A stretch of 64,000 bases of DNA, from positions 1 through 64,000 of the forward strand of contig CAWIUF010000016.1 in the NCBI GenBank assembly GCA_963839095.1. Reading direction: 5' to 3'. This DNA is from Palsa-504 sp963839095. Lineage in GTDB: Bacteria > Actinomycetota > Actinomycetes > Streptosporangiales > Streptosporangiaceae. Numbering within the stretch: position 1 is the first letter of the stretch; every line of letters begins with the position of its first letter. Shown one piece after another: positions 17,810 to 26,352 of the stretch. The notes below the pieces were generated by a model. That model was not told the origin of the DNA. It saw only the letters and a program-made list of their open reading frames with translations, and ran no database searches. The translations under genes were made by a program, and so were the position numbers.

Positions 17810-18403
17810 GTGAACAAGGCGCACCTGGAACTGTGCTCGAGCCCGGCCTGGGCCCGCCTGGTCGAAGACGAGCTGCTGCCCTGGGTCCTGGACGGCTGCG
17901 AGCTCGGCGACGACCTGCTCGAGGTCGGGCCCGGCCCGGGGCTGACCACCGACGTGCTGCGGCGTCACGCCGCCCGCGTCACCGCGGTCGAACTGGACCC
18001 GGCCCTGGCCGCTCAGCTGGCCGCGCGGCTGGCGGGCAGCAACGTCACGGTCGTCGAGGGGGACGTGACCCGGCTGCCGTTCGGCGACAGCCGGTTCTCC
18101 GCCGCGGCCTGCCTGACCATGCTCCACCACATCCCGTCCCCGGACCGGCAGGACGCCGCCCTGGCCGAGCTCGCCCGCGTCCTGCGTCCCGGCGGCCTGC
18201 TGGCCGGCTCGGACGGGCTCGATACCCCCGCCCGGCGCGCACTGCACCAAGACGACGTTTTCGTCCCCGTCGACCCCGGCACGCTGCCGGCCCGGCTGGA
18301 AGCAGCCGGGTTCGGCCGCGCCCGCATCGACGTGGCGGGCGACCGCGTCCGCTTCACCGCCGTCCGGGGCAATTCGGACCAAACGAGTTCCGTCCCCGCC
18401 TAG
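17810..18403 (+). CDS. Class I SAM-dependent methyltransferase
   Basis: 197 residues from a GTG at 17810, 13 nt after the repaired stop of the FHA-TIR gene. SAM motif I is LLEVGPGPGLTT, the acidic strand VTAVELDP, then VVEGDVTRLPFGDSRF and CLTMLHHIPSP, ending with the usual LARVLRPGGLLAGSD. A methyltransf_11 enzyme acting on an unidentified small molecule. The 3' end overlaps the convergent argG by 4 nt. It could be co-transcribed with the FHA-TIR gene. Confidence 0.88.
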   Translation: MNKAHLELCSSPAWARLVEDELLPWVLDGCELGDDLLEVGPGPGLTTDVLRRHAARVTAVELDPALAAQLAARLAGSNVTVVEGDVTRLPFGDSRFSAAACLTMLHHIPSPDRQDAALAELARVLRPGGLLAGSDGLDTPARRALHQDDVFVPVDPGTLPARLEAAGFGRARIDVAGDRVRFTAVRGNSDQTSSVPA

Positions 18404-19845
18404 TCCGTACCCGCTTCCATCGCGGCCTGGTCGAGAAGCTCGCCCTCGGGGATCGCGCCCCGGGAGGCGATCGCCTCGGCGCCGCCCTCGGCCATCGCCC
18501 CGATCAGCCCGGTCGGGGCCGTGGGCGCGATCGGGGTCAGCGCCGGGTGCGCGCTGCCGATCATGCCCAGGCCCGCGTAGTGCTCCAGCTTGGCGCGGGA
18601 GTCGGCGATGTCGAGGTTGCGCATGGTCAGCTGGCCGATCCGGTCGGTCGGCCCGAACGCGGAGTCCTCGATCCGCTCCATCGAGAGCTTGTCCGGGTGG
18701 TAGCTGAAGGCCGGCCCCGAGGAGTCCATGATCGAGTAGTCCTCGCCCCGGCGCAGCCGCAGCGTGACCTCGCCGGTGACCGCCGTCCCCACCCAGCGCT
18801 GCAGCGACTCGCGCAGCATCAGCGCCTGCGGGTCGAGCCAGCGGCCCTCGTACAGCAGCCGGCCGAGCCGGCGGCCCTCGATCTGGTAGCTGGCCAGGGT
18901 GTCCTCGTTGTGGATCGCGTTGACCAGCCGCTCGTAGGCCGCGTGCAGCAGCGCCATGCCCGGCGCCTCGTAGATGCCCCGGCTCTTGGCCTCGATGACC
19001 CGGTTCTCGATCTGGTCGGACATGCCCAGGCCGTGGCGGCCGCCGATGACGTTAGCCTCGAGCACCAGGTCGACGGCGGAGGCGAACTCCTTGCCGTTGA
19101 TCGTGACCGGCCGCCCCTGCTCGAAGCCGATCGTGACGTCCTCGGCGGCGATCTCGACCGCCGGGTCCCAGAACCGCACGCCCATGATCGGGTCGACGAT
19201 CTCGATGCCGGTATCGAGGTGCTCGAGCGACTTGGCCTCGTGCGTCGCGCCCCAGATGTTCGCGTCGGTGGAGTAGGCCTTCTCCGTGCTGTCCCGGTAG
19301 GGCAGCCCGTGGGTGACCAGCCACTCGGACATCTCCTTGCGGCCGCCCAGCTCGCGGACGAAGTCGGCGTCCAGCCACGGCTTGTAGATCCGCAAGGATG
19401 GGTTGGCCAGCAGGCCGTACCGGTAGAACCGCTCGATGTCGTTGCCCTTGTAGGTGGAGCCGTCCCCCCAGATCTGCACGTCGTCCGCGAGCATCGCGCG
19501 GACCAGCAGGGTGCCGGCCACCGCCCGCCCCAGCGGGGTGGTGTTGAAGTAGGCGCGCCCGCCGGACCGGATATGGAACGCCCCGCACGCCAGCGCGGCC
19601 AGTCCCTCCTCGACCAGGGCCTCCCGGCAGTCCACCAGCCGCGCGGTCTCCGCGCCGTACGCCGCCGCCCGCCCCGGCACCGAGGCGATGTCAGGCTCGT
19701 CGTACTGGCCGATGTCGGCGGTGTAGGTGCATGGCACCGCCCCCTTCTCGCGCATCCACGCGACCGCAACCGAAGTGTCGAGCCCGCCCGAGAAAGCAAT
19801 CCCGACCCGCTCGCCGACCGGCAGTGACGTAAGCACCTTAGACAT
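18400..19845 (-). CDS. argG: Argininosuccinate synthase
   Basis: 481 residues from the ATG at 19845 (MSKVLTSLPVGERVGIAFSG). It joins citrulline and aspartate using ATP, the penultimate step of arginine synthesis. Hallmarks: the PP-loop AFSGGLDTS, WGDGSTYKGNDIERFYRYG, and MSDQIENRVIEAKSRGIYE. Length and motifs match the long (E. coli-type) ArgG subgroup, not the roughly 400-residue form usual in actinobacteria. The reading frame is intact. Other arg genes are not in the window. Upstream palindromes suggest ArgR control. Confidence 0.96.
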   Translation of the reverse strand: MSKVLTSLPVGERVGIAFSGGLDTSVAVAWMREKGAVPCTYTADIGQYDEPDIASVPGRAAAYGAETARLVDCREALVEEGLAALACGAFHIRSGGRAYFNTTPLGRAVAGTLLVRAMLADDVQIWGDGSTYKGNDIERFYRYGLLANPSLRIYKPWLDADFVRELGGRKEMSEWLVTHGLPYRDSTEKAYSTDANIWGATHEAKSLEHLDTGIEIVDPIMGVRFWDPAVEIAAEDVTIGFEQGRPVTINGKEFASAVDLVLEANVIGGRHGLGMSDQIENRVIEAKSRGIYEAPGMALLHAAYERLVNAIHNEDTLASYQIEGRRLGRLLYEGRWLDPQALMLRESLQRWVGTAVTGEVTLRLRRGEDYSIMDSSGPAFSYHPDKLSMERIEDSAFGPTDRIGQLTMRNLDIADSRAKLEHYAGLGMIGSAHPALTPIAPTAPTGLIGAMAEGGAEAIASRGAIPEGELLDQAAMEAGTD

Positions 19846-19848
19846 GCC

Positions 19849-19882
19849 TGCAATTATATGCACACCACTGCATGATCATGCA
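19849..19882 (-). promoter_or_regulatory. argG promoter with ARG-box-like palindromes; probable leaderless start
   Basis: Read on the minus strand, a perfect palindrome TGCATGATCATGCA (19869-19882) is followed by TGCATATAATTGCA (19849-19862), whose centre TATAAT (19853-19858) is a consensus -10. Only 7 nt separate that -10 from the ATG, so transcription should begin at or next to the start codon. The TGCAT half-sites resemble actinomycete ArgR operators. Confidence 0.6.
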
Positions 19883-20079
19883 ACGCTGGGCAGCATCCGG
19901 TGGAGGACGCCAGGCGGCATCCCGTGGAGACGGTGGCCCATCGGGTAGGCAGAAGGTACTCCGGGGGCACACTGACTCCGGCGGGCAGGCCGCGTCCGCC
20001 CGCGAGCTAGTGCGCCATCGTGACGCGGGCGAGCCCGGAGATGTCGGCCGCATGGACCCTCGGGCACGAGTAAAAGTGA

Positions 20080-21746
20080 TCAGTCCGGCAGCTCGATGGG
20101 CTGGAGTTCGGGGAACACGTCGCCCGGGCCCGGGTTGTCCGGGGGAGTGGCGCCGCCCAGGTGGTGCATGATGCCCCAGACGGCGTTCAGCGAGGTCTGC
20201 ACCGCGCCCTCCACCCAGGCCGGGGTCCAGGACACGTCGTCGCCGGCGATGAAGATGCCCCGCTGCTCCTCCGGCATCTCGTCCTGCATGAAATGCGCGT
20301 ACATCCGCTGGTTGTACCGGTAGTGCCCGGGCAGCGCGCCCTTGAACGCGCCCAGGAAGTGCCGGTCGGCCTCCCAGGACACGGTGATCGGGTCGCCGAT
20401 GATGTGGCTGGCGATGTCCACGTCCGGGTAGATCTTGGCCAGCGCGCCCAGCGCCAGCTTGACCCGGCGGTCGACCGGCTCGGGCAGCATCTTCAGCGCG
20501 TCGCTCATCCAGGAGTAGGTCAGGCAGATCACGCCCGGCTGTCCCGGCGCCGTTGTCGAACAGGTAGGTGCCGCGCGTCAGCCGGTCGGTCAGCGTCATG
20601 CTCATCACGTCGCGGCCGGTACGCGGGTCCTTGTCCGTCCAGAACGGCCGGTCGACCATCACGAAGGTCTTGGAGGACTGCATGTACCGGGTCCGGTCCA
20701 GGGCCGTCCACAGCTTCTGCGAGAACAGGCTTTCCTCGCACTCGATCTGCGTGGTGAGCAGCCAGCTCTGGCAGGTCACCAGGACCGCGGCGTAGTGGCG
20801 GGTGGCGCCCCAGGCGTCGGTGACCGCGAGCCGGCCGTCGTCGGCGCGGGCGATCCGCGCGACGCCGGGCCGGGGCGCGCCCGAGTGCAGCGCGGCCAGC
20901 GAGGTGCCGGCCGGCCAGTGGGCGCAGACCGGCGCGGGGCAGCGCCAGATCCCGCGCGGGACCTGCTCCACCCCGCCGACGACCAGGCGCTGGTCGGAGT
21001 CGCAGTTGGTCATCACCACCCGGAAGATCTCCAGCATGGAGTTCGGGTAGTCCGAGTCCCAGCCGCCGGTACCAAACCCGACCTGCCCGAACACCTCGCG
21101 ATGCCGGAACGAGAGCTTCGAGAACGCCTGGGAGGTGGCCACGAAGTCGTAGAACGTGCGGTCGTCCCAGCGCGGCACGAGGTCGTTCCACAGCGCCTTC
21201 AGCGTCCCCACGTCGCGGGTCCGGATCGCGTTCTGGATCTCGGTGAAGCGCGCCTCCTCCAGGGCCTGCGCCCACCCGTCCGCGACCTCGCGGAACAGCG
21301 GGGGAAGGTCGCCCAGGGCGCTGGCGTAGTAGGTGTCGCCCTCCAGGTCGACGACCGTGCTGCCGGCCGCCTCGGTCAGCGGGTTGGGGAACGGCCGGGT
21401 CTGCAATCCCAGCTTGTCCACGTAGTGGTAGAAGGTCGTCGACGAAACCGGGAAGCGCATGCCGCCCAGTTCGGCGACCACGCCGTCGGCCCCCTCGAAC
21501 GGCTGTGACCGCAGCCGCCCGCCCATCTGCGACGCCTCGTAGACCACCGGCTTGACCCCGAGCTTCATCAGCTCGTAGGCGGCGACCAGCCCGGAGATGC
21601 CGGCGCCGATGACGGCCACTTCCTCGCCGTGCCGTTCGGCCGGGATCGAGCCCAGGCCGGCCGGGTGCGTTGAGCCAGTCGTCGAACGCGAACGGGAAAT
21701 CCGGGCCGAAGATCGTGACCGGGCCATCGCTGCGTTCGTTCGCCAT
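20080..21746 (-). CDS. Flavin-dependent monoamine/tryptophan oxidase-like protein (two frame breaks)
   Basis: About 555 residues after joining three segments (breaks near 21663 and 20540). It begins MANERSDGPVTIFGPDFPFAFDDWLN, then the FAD dinucleotide motif VAVIGAGISGLVAAYELMKLG with VVYEASQMGGRLRS. The middle holds the substrate domain, and the C-terminus has the second FAD segment RGIFIAGDDVSWTPAWVEGA. The layout matches the amine oxidase family, closest in style to L-tryptophan oxidase/IaaM-type enzymes, which deaminate or decarboxylate amino acids. Substrate unproven. No partner gene for an indole pathway is adjacent. Confidence 0.85.
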
Positions 21747-21831
21747 CAGATGAGCACCTATCGCCGCCGGTGGATGCCTCCTAGCCGGAGGATATCCAGC
21801 TCACCGCCATCCCCGTCAGGCAGGTACGGAC

Positions 21832-21867
21832 GGAAGCGGCTTGTGAACTTCCGCACGAGCCGCTTCC
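21832..21867. terminator. Strong intergenic hairpin
   Basis: GGAAGCGGCTTGTG and CACGAGCCGCTTCC form a 14-bp stem with one G-U type position and an 8-nt loop. It lies between the oxidase gene and the upstream NmrA fragment. There is no clear T-run, which is usual for actinomycete terminators. Confidence 0.5.
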
Positions 21868-21890
21868 GCGGAAACGTCAGCCTCGCCGCC

Positions 21891-22055
21891 TCAGCCCGCG
21901 AAAGCCGTGACGCCGTCGGGCAGCCTGCCGCGATCACCGTCCGCGCGCACCATGGCCCGCACCGGCGTGCCCCGGCTGATCAGCGCCTCGACCAGCGGCC
22001 GCCCGGTGTTTCGGTCGCGCCGGTTACCAGGACGGGGGCTGTTCGGGTCGGTCAT
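21891..22055 (-). pseudogene. N-terminal remnant of an NmrA/NAD(P)-binding protein
   Basis: From an ATG at 22055 (site GAGGAGGACGAGG) the sequence gives MTDPNSPVLVTGAT after a one-base repair, then NTGRPLVEALISRGTPVRAM and a stop after about 55 residues. Intact homologues have about 290. Only the first Rossmann unit survives. It lies downstream of short repeats and tiny open frames, so this is probably a decayed locus. Confidence 0.65.
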
Positions 22056-22078
22056 AGTCCTCGTCCTCCTCATCCCTA

Positions 22079-22132
22079 AGCAGGTAGCTGGTTATCCCTG
22101 AGCGCGTAGCTGGTCATCCCCGAGCGGGTAGC
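22079..22132. repeat. Short direct repeat, about 21 bp, two copies plus a partial
   Basis: CAGGTAGCTGGTTATCCCTG is followed by CGTAGCTGGTCATCCCCGAG and a partial GGTAGCTCG. The units are diverged. They lie between the NmrA remnant and the TetR gene. Confidence 0.55.
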
Positions 22133-22182
22133 TCGCGGACGCCGAGTTGCTGGACGAACAGCAGGCTGTCGGCGTTGGACAT
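22114..22182 (-). CDS. Possible 22-residue open frame (doubtful)
   Basis: ATG at 22182 preceded by GGAAGGGA at good spacing; it encodes MSNADSLLFVQQLGVRELPA and two more residues. Its stop overlaps a second tiny frame starting ATGACC. It could be the surviving 5' end of a deleted gene or a leader peptide. No homology is recognised. Confidence 0.25.
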   Translation of the reverse strand: MSNADSLLFVQQLGVRELPARG

Positions 22183-22277
22183 CGCGGTTCCCTTCCGGCC
22201 GGGCGCGATCGACGCGGCCTGTACTGGCGGCGGTCACCCTCTAGCGATAGGCTCACAAGCGTGACGATCCATTCACT

Positions 22278-22299
22278 TAGTTATAGCCTCTAACTAGAG
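22278..22299. promoter_or_regulatory. Candidate TetR operator
   Basis: Overlapping inverted repeats TAGTTA-N7-TAACTA (22278-22296) and CTCTA-AC-TAGAG (22288-22299) in an AT-rich stretch about 50 bp before the TetR start, a usual place for an autoregulatory operator. Confidence 0.45.
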
Positions 22300-22347
22300 T
22301 ATGAACATATAACCAATACTCCGTCAAATCCCGGACGGGAGGGATCT

Positions 22348-23043
22348 GTGACCGCCGCTGGTGAGTCCCCGCCGCCGACCATGCGCGAGCGCTACCGGAC
22401 CCAGGTGCGCCACGAGGTCAAGCAGGCGGCGCTGGCTCAGCTCGCCCAGGCCGGTCCCGCGGCCGTCTCCATCTCGGCGATCGGCAAGCAGCTCGGCGTC
22501 TCCGGTCCCGCGCTATACCGTTACTTCGCCAGCCGCGACGAGCTGCTGACCGAGCTGACGATCGACGCCTACCACGACCTGGCCGACGCCCTAACCGCTG
22601 CCAGCCGCCAGGTCTCCGTCGGCGCCAGCCGCCCGGAGGGCCAGGCCTCACCGACCCGGTTCGAGGCCGCCGCCCGCGCCTACCGGTCCTGGGCCCTGGC
22701 CCAGCCGCACCGGTACCGGCTGCTGTTCGGGCCGCCGCTGCCCGGCTACGACGCCCACGCGCAGCCGCTCATCGACGCGGCCCAGGCCAGTATGAACGTC
22801 CTGCTCGACGTCCTCGGCGAGCTAGGGGACAACCCTTCAGGCCCGCTTCCTGAGCCACTCGCGTCCCAGCTGTCCGCCTGGGCGCGTCAGCTCGCCGTCG
22901 ATCCGGACACCGCCCAGCGCGCCATTGTGGCCTGGAGCCGTCTGCACGGCACCGTCAGCCTCGAGATCGCCGGGAACTTCGCCTCCATGGGCTTCGATCC
23001 CGGCCAGCTCTTCGAGATCCAGCTCGCCTCCCTCAGTAAATGA
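22348..23043 (+). CDS. TetR-family transcriptional regulator
   Basis: 231 residues from the GTG at 22348, site GGGAGGGAT. The helix-turn-helix spans about 40-72 (VSISAIGKQLGVSGPALYRYFASRDELL). The C-terminal part has the WHG-type signature (RAYRSWALAQPHRYRLLFGPP; AIVAWSRLHGTVSLEIAGNF). It probably represses a divergent target; the only divergent sequence is the NmrA remnant and the amine oxidase beyond it, so either it controls the oxidase or its original target has decayed. Confidence 0.92.
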   Translation: MTAAGESPPPTMRERYRTQVRHEVKQAALAQLAQAGPAAVSISAIGKQLGVSGPALYRYFASRDELLTELTIDAYHDLADALTAASRQVSVGASRPEGQASPTRFEAAARAYRSWALAQPHRYRLLFGPPLPGYDAHAQPLIDAAQASMNVLLDVLGELGDNPSGPLPEPLASQLSAWARQLAVDPDTAQRAIVAWSRLHGTVSLEIAGNFASMGFDPGQLFEIQLASLSK

Positions 23044-23052
23044 GAAATGCGC

Positions 23053-23270
23053 GCTAAATAACTTCGCCGGCCGCGAAGCCTGCGAGTTCCAGTTCACCCC
23101 GAAGGGGATGGCGTCGGTCCTGTGCCTCGGCCTCGCGGCCGCGGCCCATGAGGGGGGCCGGGTCACCCTGCAGCGCTGCGGGGTGAATTCGAGAACGATC
23201 GGGGCCGAGGACCAGGCCGACCAGAGCGACCGGTTCGCGCCGCTCGTGCCCGCGCGTGTATCGGATGTTA
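23053..23270 (+). pseudogene. Possible remnant of a small secreted protein
   Basis: The 390-bp gap after tetR contains a frame reading EACEFQFTPKGMASVLCLGL and GRVTLQRCGVNSRTI, with two Cys and a pattern like the C-terminal module of small secreted actinobacterial proteins. No start codon or ribosome site belongs to it, so if real it is a fragment. Confidence 0.35.
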
Positions 23271-23431
23271 CCGTCCACCACCGACGCTCCGGGAAGGCCG
23301 GATACCGGAGCTTTGTCTGCCGTTATGGTTGCTATGACGCCCAAAACCGCAGACAAAGGCGAGGACTTCTCAGGTCCGCCGGCCACGCCGAGGCCGCGAG
23401 CACGTCCTGATCATGCGAAGGAGCTTCAGCC

Positions 23432-24550
23432 GTGAGCCGTTCGGTCCCTCCGTTCCGCGCCGACCATGTCGGCAGCCTGCTCCGCCCGGCCCCGCTGCTG
23501 GCCGCCCGCGACGACTTCGGGGCCGGCCGGATCGACGCCGCCCAGCTGCGCGCGGCCGAGGACGAGGCCATCGCGGCGGCAGTGAAGATGCAAAGGGACG
23601 TCGGCCTCAAAGACGCCACCGACGGCGAGTTCCGCCGGGCGGTCTGGCACATGGACTTCATCAACCAGATCGGCGGCATCGGCCAGGCGTCGGGGAACAT
23701 CAAGGTCCGGTTCCGCAACGCCGGCGGCGACCTCGAGTGGACCCCGGCCGCCATCCACGTCGACAGCAAGCTGAAGATCGACCACACGATCTTCGGCGAC
23801 CATTTCGAGTACCTGAAGTCGCTGACCGGCGACACGGTAACCCCCAAGCTCACCATCCCCTCGCCGAACATGGTCCACTACCGCGGCGGCCCGGCCGCCA
23901 TCGACGAGAAGGTGTACCCCGACCCCGAGGAGTTCTGGCACGACCTGGCCGCCGCCTACGCCGACGAGATCACCAGGCTGCACGCGCTCGGCTGCACCTA
24001 CCTCCAGCTCGACGACACCTCCCTGGCCTACCTGAACGATCCCGACCAAAGGGCCGAAATTACCGAACGGGGTGACGACGCCGAGCACCTCCACCTGCGC
24101 TACATCAAGCAGGTCAACGACGCCATCAAGGACAAGCCCGCGGACATGACCATCACCACGCACCTGTGCCGCGGCAACTTCCGCTCCTCCTGGGCCGCGT
24201 CCGGCGGCTACGACTTCGTGGCCGAAGCCCTGTTCGGCCAGCTCGACGTCGACGGCTTCTTCCTCGAGTACGACGACGAACGTTCCGGCGGCTTCGAGCC
24301 CCTCCGCTTCGTCCCCCCGGGCAAGCTGGTCGTCCTCGGCCTGGTCACCACCAAGTCGGGCGCGCTTGAGGACCCGGACGCGCTCAAGCGGCGCATCGAC
24401 GAGGCCAGCCGGTTCGTCCCCCTCGACCAGCTCTGCCTGTCCCCGCAGTGCGGTTTCTCGTCCTCGGTGGAAGGCAACACGCTCAGCCAGGCCGACCAGG
24501 TGGCCAAACTCGAGCTCGTGGTCAGCGTCGCCGCCGACGTCTGGGGTTAA
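23432..24550 (+). CDS. Cobalamin-independent methionine synthase C-terminal-like protein (MetE_C/YxjG family)
   Basis: 372 residues from a GTG with GAAGGAG upstream. Starts RADHVGSLLRPAPLLAAR, typical of YxjG/YxjH. The zinc-type ligands of MetE_C are visible as HLCRGN (about 248-250) and CGFSSS near the C-terminus; YLQLDDTSLAYLND is the substrate-binding segment. It lacks the N-terminal MetE half, so it probably transfers a methyl group to homocysteine or a related thiol from a donor other than polyglutamyl methyl-THF. The reading frame is intact. The exact reaction in this family is not settled. Confidence 0.88.
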   Translation: MSRSVPPFRADHVGSLLRPAPLLAARDDFGAGRIDAAQLRAAEDEAIAAAVKMQRDVGLKDATDGEFRRAVWHMDFINQIGGIGQASGNIKVRFRNAGGDLEWTPAAIHVDSKLKIDHTIFGDHFEYLKSLTGDTVTPKLTIPSPNMVHYRGGPAAIDEKVYPDPEEFWHDLAAAYADEITRLHALGCTYLQLDDTSLAYLNDPDQRAEITERGDDAEHLHLRYIKQVNDAIKDKPADMTITTHLCRGNFRSSWAASGGYDFVAEALFGQLDVDGFFLEYDDERSGGFEPLRFVPPGKLVVLGLVTTKSGALEDPDALKRRIDEASRFVPLDQLCLSPQCGFSSSVEGNTLSQADQVAKLELVVSVAADVWG

Positions 24551-24606
24551 CAAAAGCGACCCCGGAGCGACCGCCGGCTACGACACGCCCTGACCCGGGC
24601 CGGACG

Positions 24607-25074
24607 TCACGCCGGCGGTCTGCGGACCGGAACCGCGGCTGTGCTCCCCGTCCTCGGCGGGGGCAGGCCCGGCCGGGCGGCGTCGCCCTGGTGCGGGACG
24701 CCCGACTCGGCCCGGGTCAGCAGCGCGGTGACGCGCGTCGCGAACTCGCGCGGGCTGAACGGCTTGACGATGTAGTCGTCGGCGCCCGCGGCGAATGCGG
24801 CCGTGATGTCCGTCTCCTGGGCCAGCGCCGTCAAGATGATGACGGGGATATTGGCCGTGGCCGGATCCTGGCGGAGTTCCCGGCAGATCTCCAGGCCGGA
24901 CCGGCCGGGCATCATGACGTCGAGGATGGCCAGGTCAGGCGGGTTCTCGCGGGCGTCGGTCAGGGCCGAAAGGCCGTCCCCGAATGCCCTGACCTGGTAG
25001 CCGGCCTGGGTAAGCTTGAAGGTCACGAGAAACCGGATGTCAGCGTCATCCTCGGCCAGAAGGACCGTGGCCAT
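24607..25074 (-). CDS. Stand-alone response regulator (REC domain)
   Basis: 155 residues from the ATG at 25074, site GGAGG. Receiver motifs: acidic pair EDD near the N-terminus, phospho-acceptor in LAILDVMMPG, Thr/Ala in ILTALA and the Lys in YIVKPFSP. After the receiver only a short disordered Pro/Arg tail follows; there is no DNA-binding domain. Output is presumably by protein interaction. The remnant of a histidine kinase lies divergently just beyond, suggesting that the cognate kinase was lost. Confidence 0.9.
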   Translation of the reverse strand: MATVLLAEDDADIRFLVTFKLTQAGYQVRAFGDGLSALTDARENPPDLAILDVMMPGRSGLEICRELRQDPATANIPVIILTALAQETDITAAFAAGADDYIVKPFSPREFATRVTALLTRAESGVPHQGDAARPGLPPPRTGSTAAVPVRRPPA

Positions 25075-25212
25075 CCGCACCTCCGCCGCCGGTTGGCACT
25101 ATGCGTGATGATATAACTACCAAACGTAAGGCATAGGTGTCGAGGCCGGGCCTCCACGTCCCGCGGCAGCGCGGCCGCGCCGATCCTTCAGGGGGTGCGA
25201 TGGCCGGGGCCG

Positions 25213-25335
25213 AGCCGCACCGGACTGGGATTGACCATCACCAAGGCCATCGTGGAAGCGCACCACGGCACGATCACCGTCGACAGCGACGAGCGCCGCG
25301 GAAGCACGTTCACGGTCCGCCTTCCGCTCTGCTGA
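25213..25335 (+). pseudogene. C-terminal fragment of a sensor histidine kinase
   Basis: The frame reads RTGLGLTITKAIVEAHHGTI, then TVDSDERRGSTFTVRLPL and stops. This is the G2 box and the last strand of a HATPase_c domain, without H-box, N or G1 boxes. It lies 139 bp from the divergent response regulator. Confidence 0.75.
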
Positions 25336-25398
25336 CCAAGCGGGGCCGGCCGGGTAGGTTCGGGTCTGACGGTGATCCCGGCCCGGAGGACCCATGCC

Positions 25399-26352
25399 AT
25401 GACGCTCGCGGTGGAGGCAGTGGGCCTGGTCAAGCGGTTCGGTAAGACGCTGGCGGTCGACGGCGTGGACCTGGCTGTCCCGTCCGGCATGGTCCTCGGC
25501 CTCCTCGGCCCGAACGGCGCTGGCAAAACCACCGTCGTCCGCATGCTGGCCACGCTGCTGCGGCCCGACGCCGGCTCCGCCCACATATGCGGCGCCGACA
25601 TCATCACCCAGGCCGACCGGGTCCGCGAGCTGATCGGCCTGACCGGCCAGTACGCGGCGGTCGACGAGGACCTGACCGGCTTCGAGAACCTGCTGCTGAT
25701 CGGCCGCCTGCTCGAGATGCCCAGGCGGGCCGCGAAGCAAAGATCAGCCGAGCTGCTGGAGCGGTTCGACCTGGCCGACGCGGGCGGGCGCTCGGTCAAG
25801 ACCTACTCCGGCGGCATGCGCCGCCGCCTCGACCTGGCCGCCAGCCTGGTCCAGCGGCCCGCGGTGCTGTTCCTGGACGAGCCGACCACCGGCCTGGATC
25901 CGCGCAGCCGGGGCGAGGTGTGGGCGATGATCAGGGCGCTGGTCGCCGAGGGCACCACGGTGCTGCTGACCACGCAGTACCTGGACGAGGCGGACCGGCT
26001 GGCCAACCAGATCGCCGTCATCGACCACGGCCGGGTGATCGCCACCGGCACCGCCGCCGAGCTGAAGGCCAAGGTCGGGCAGCAGACCCTCGACGTGCGC
26101 CCGGCCGATCCGGCCGACCTGGCCCGGGCCGCCGCGATCGTCACCGCCGCCGTGGGCCGTGAGCCGGCCAGCGCGGACGAGGATCCGGGCCTGCTGTCCG
26201 TCCCCGTCGACGACGCCCAGGTCCTGCCCGCCGTGATCAGCGGCCTGCACGCCGAGCGGATCGAGGTCACCGAGCTCGCGCTGCGCCTCGCCAGCCTGGA
26301 CGAGGTCTTCATGGCCCTCACCGGCCACACAACTGAGGAAGGCAGCCAATGA
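25399..26352 (+). CDS. ABC exporter ATP-binding protein, DrrA-type
   Basis: 317 residues, ATG after GGAGGA. Walker A GPNGAGKTT, Q-loop TGQYAAVDEDLTGFENL, signature YSGGMRRR, Walker B VLFLDEPTTGLD and switch His region TTQYLDEADRLA. The C-terminal extension after the ATPase (LDVRPADPADLARAA) is typical of DrrA/CcmA-like drug and lipid exporters. The stop overlaps the permease ATG. Efflux of a hydrophobic compound is inferred. Confidence 0.94.
   Translation: MTLAVEAVGLVKRFGKTLAVDGVDLAVPSGMVLGLLGPNGAGKTTVVRMLATLLRPDAGSAHICGADIITQADRVRELIGLTGQYAAVDEDLTGFENLLLIGRLLEMPRRAAKQRSAELLERFDLADAGGRSVKTYSGGMRRRLDLAASLVQRPAVLFLDEPTTGLDPRSRGEVWAMIRALVAEGTTVLLTTQYLDEADRLANQIAVIDHGRVIATGTAAELKAKVGQQTLDVRPADPADLARAAAIVTAAVGREPASADEDPGLLSVPVDDAQVLPAVISGLHAERIEVTELALRLASLDEVFMALTGHTTEEGSQ

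Noticed and set aside
17833..19827. 664-codon plus-strand frame opposite argG
   Set aside because: Antisense shadow; argG on the minus strand is intact and canonical.
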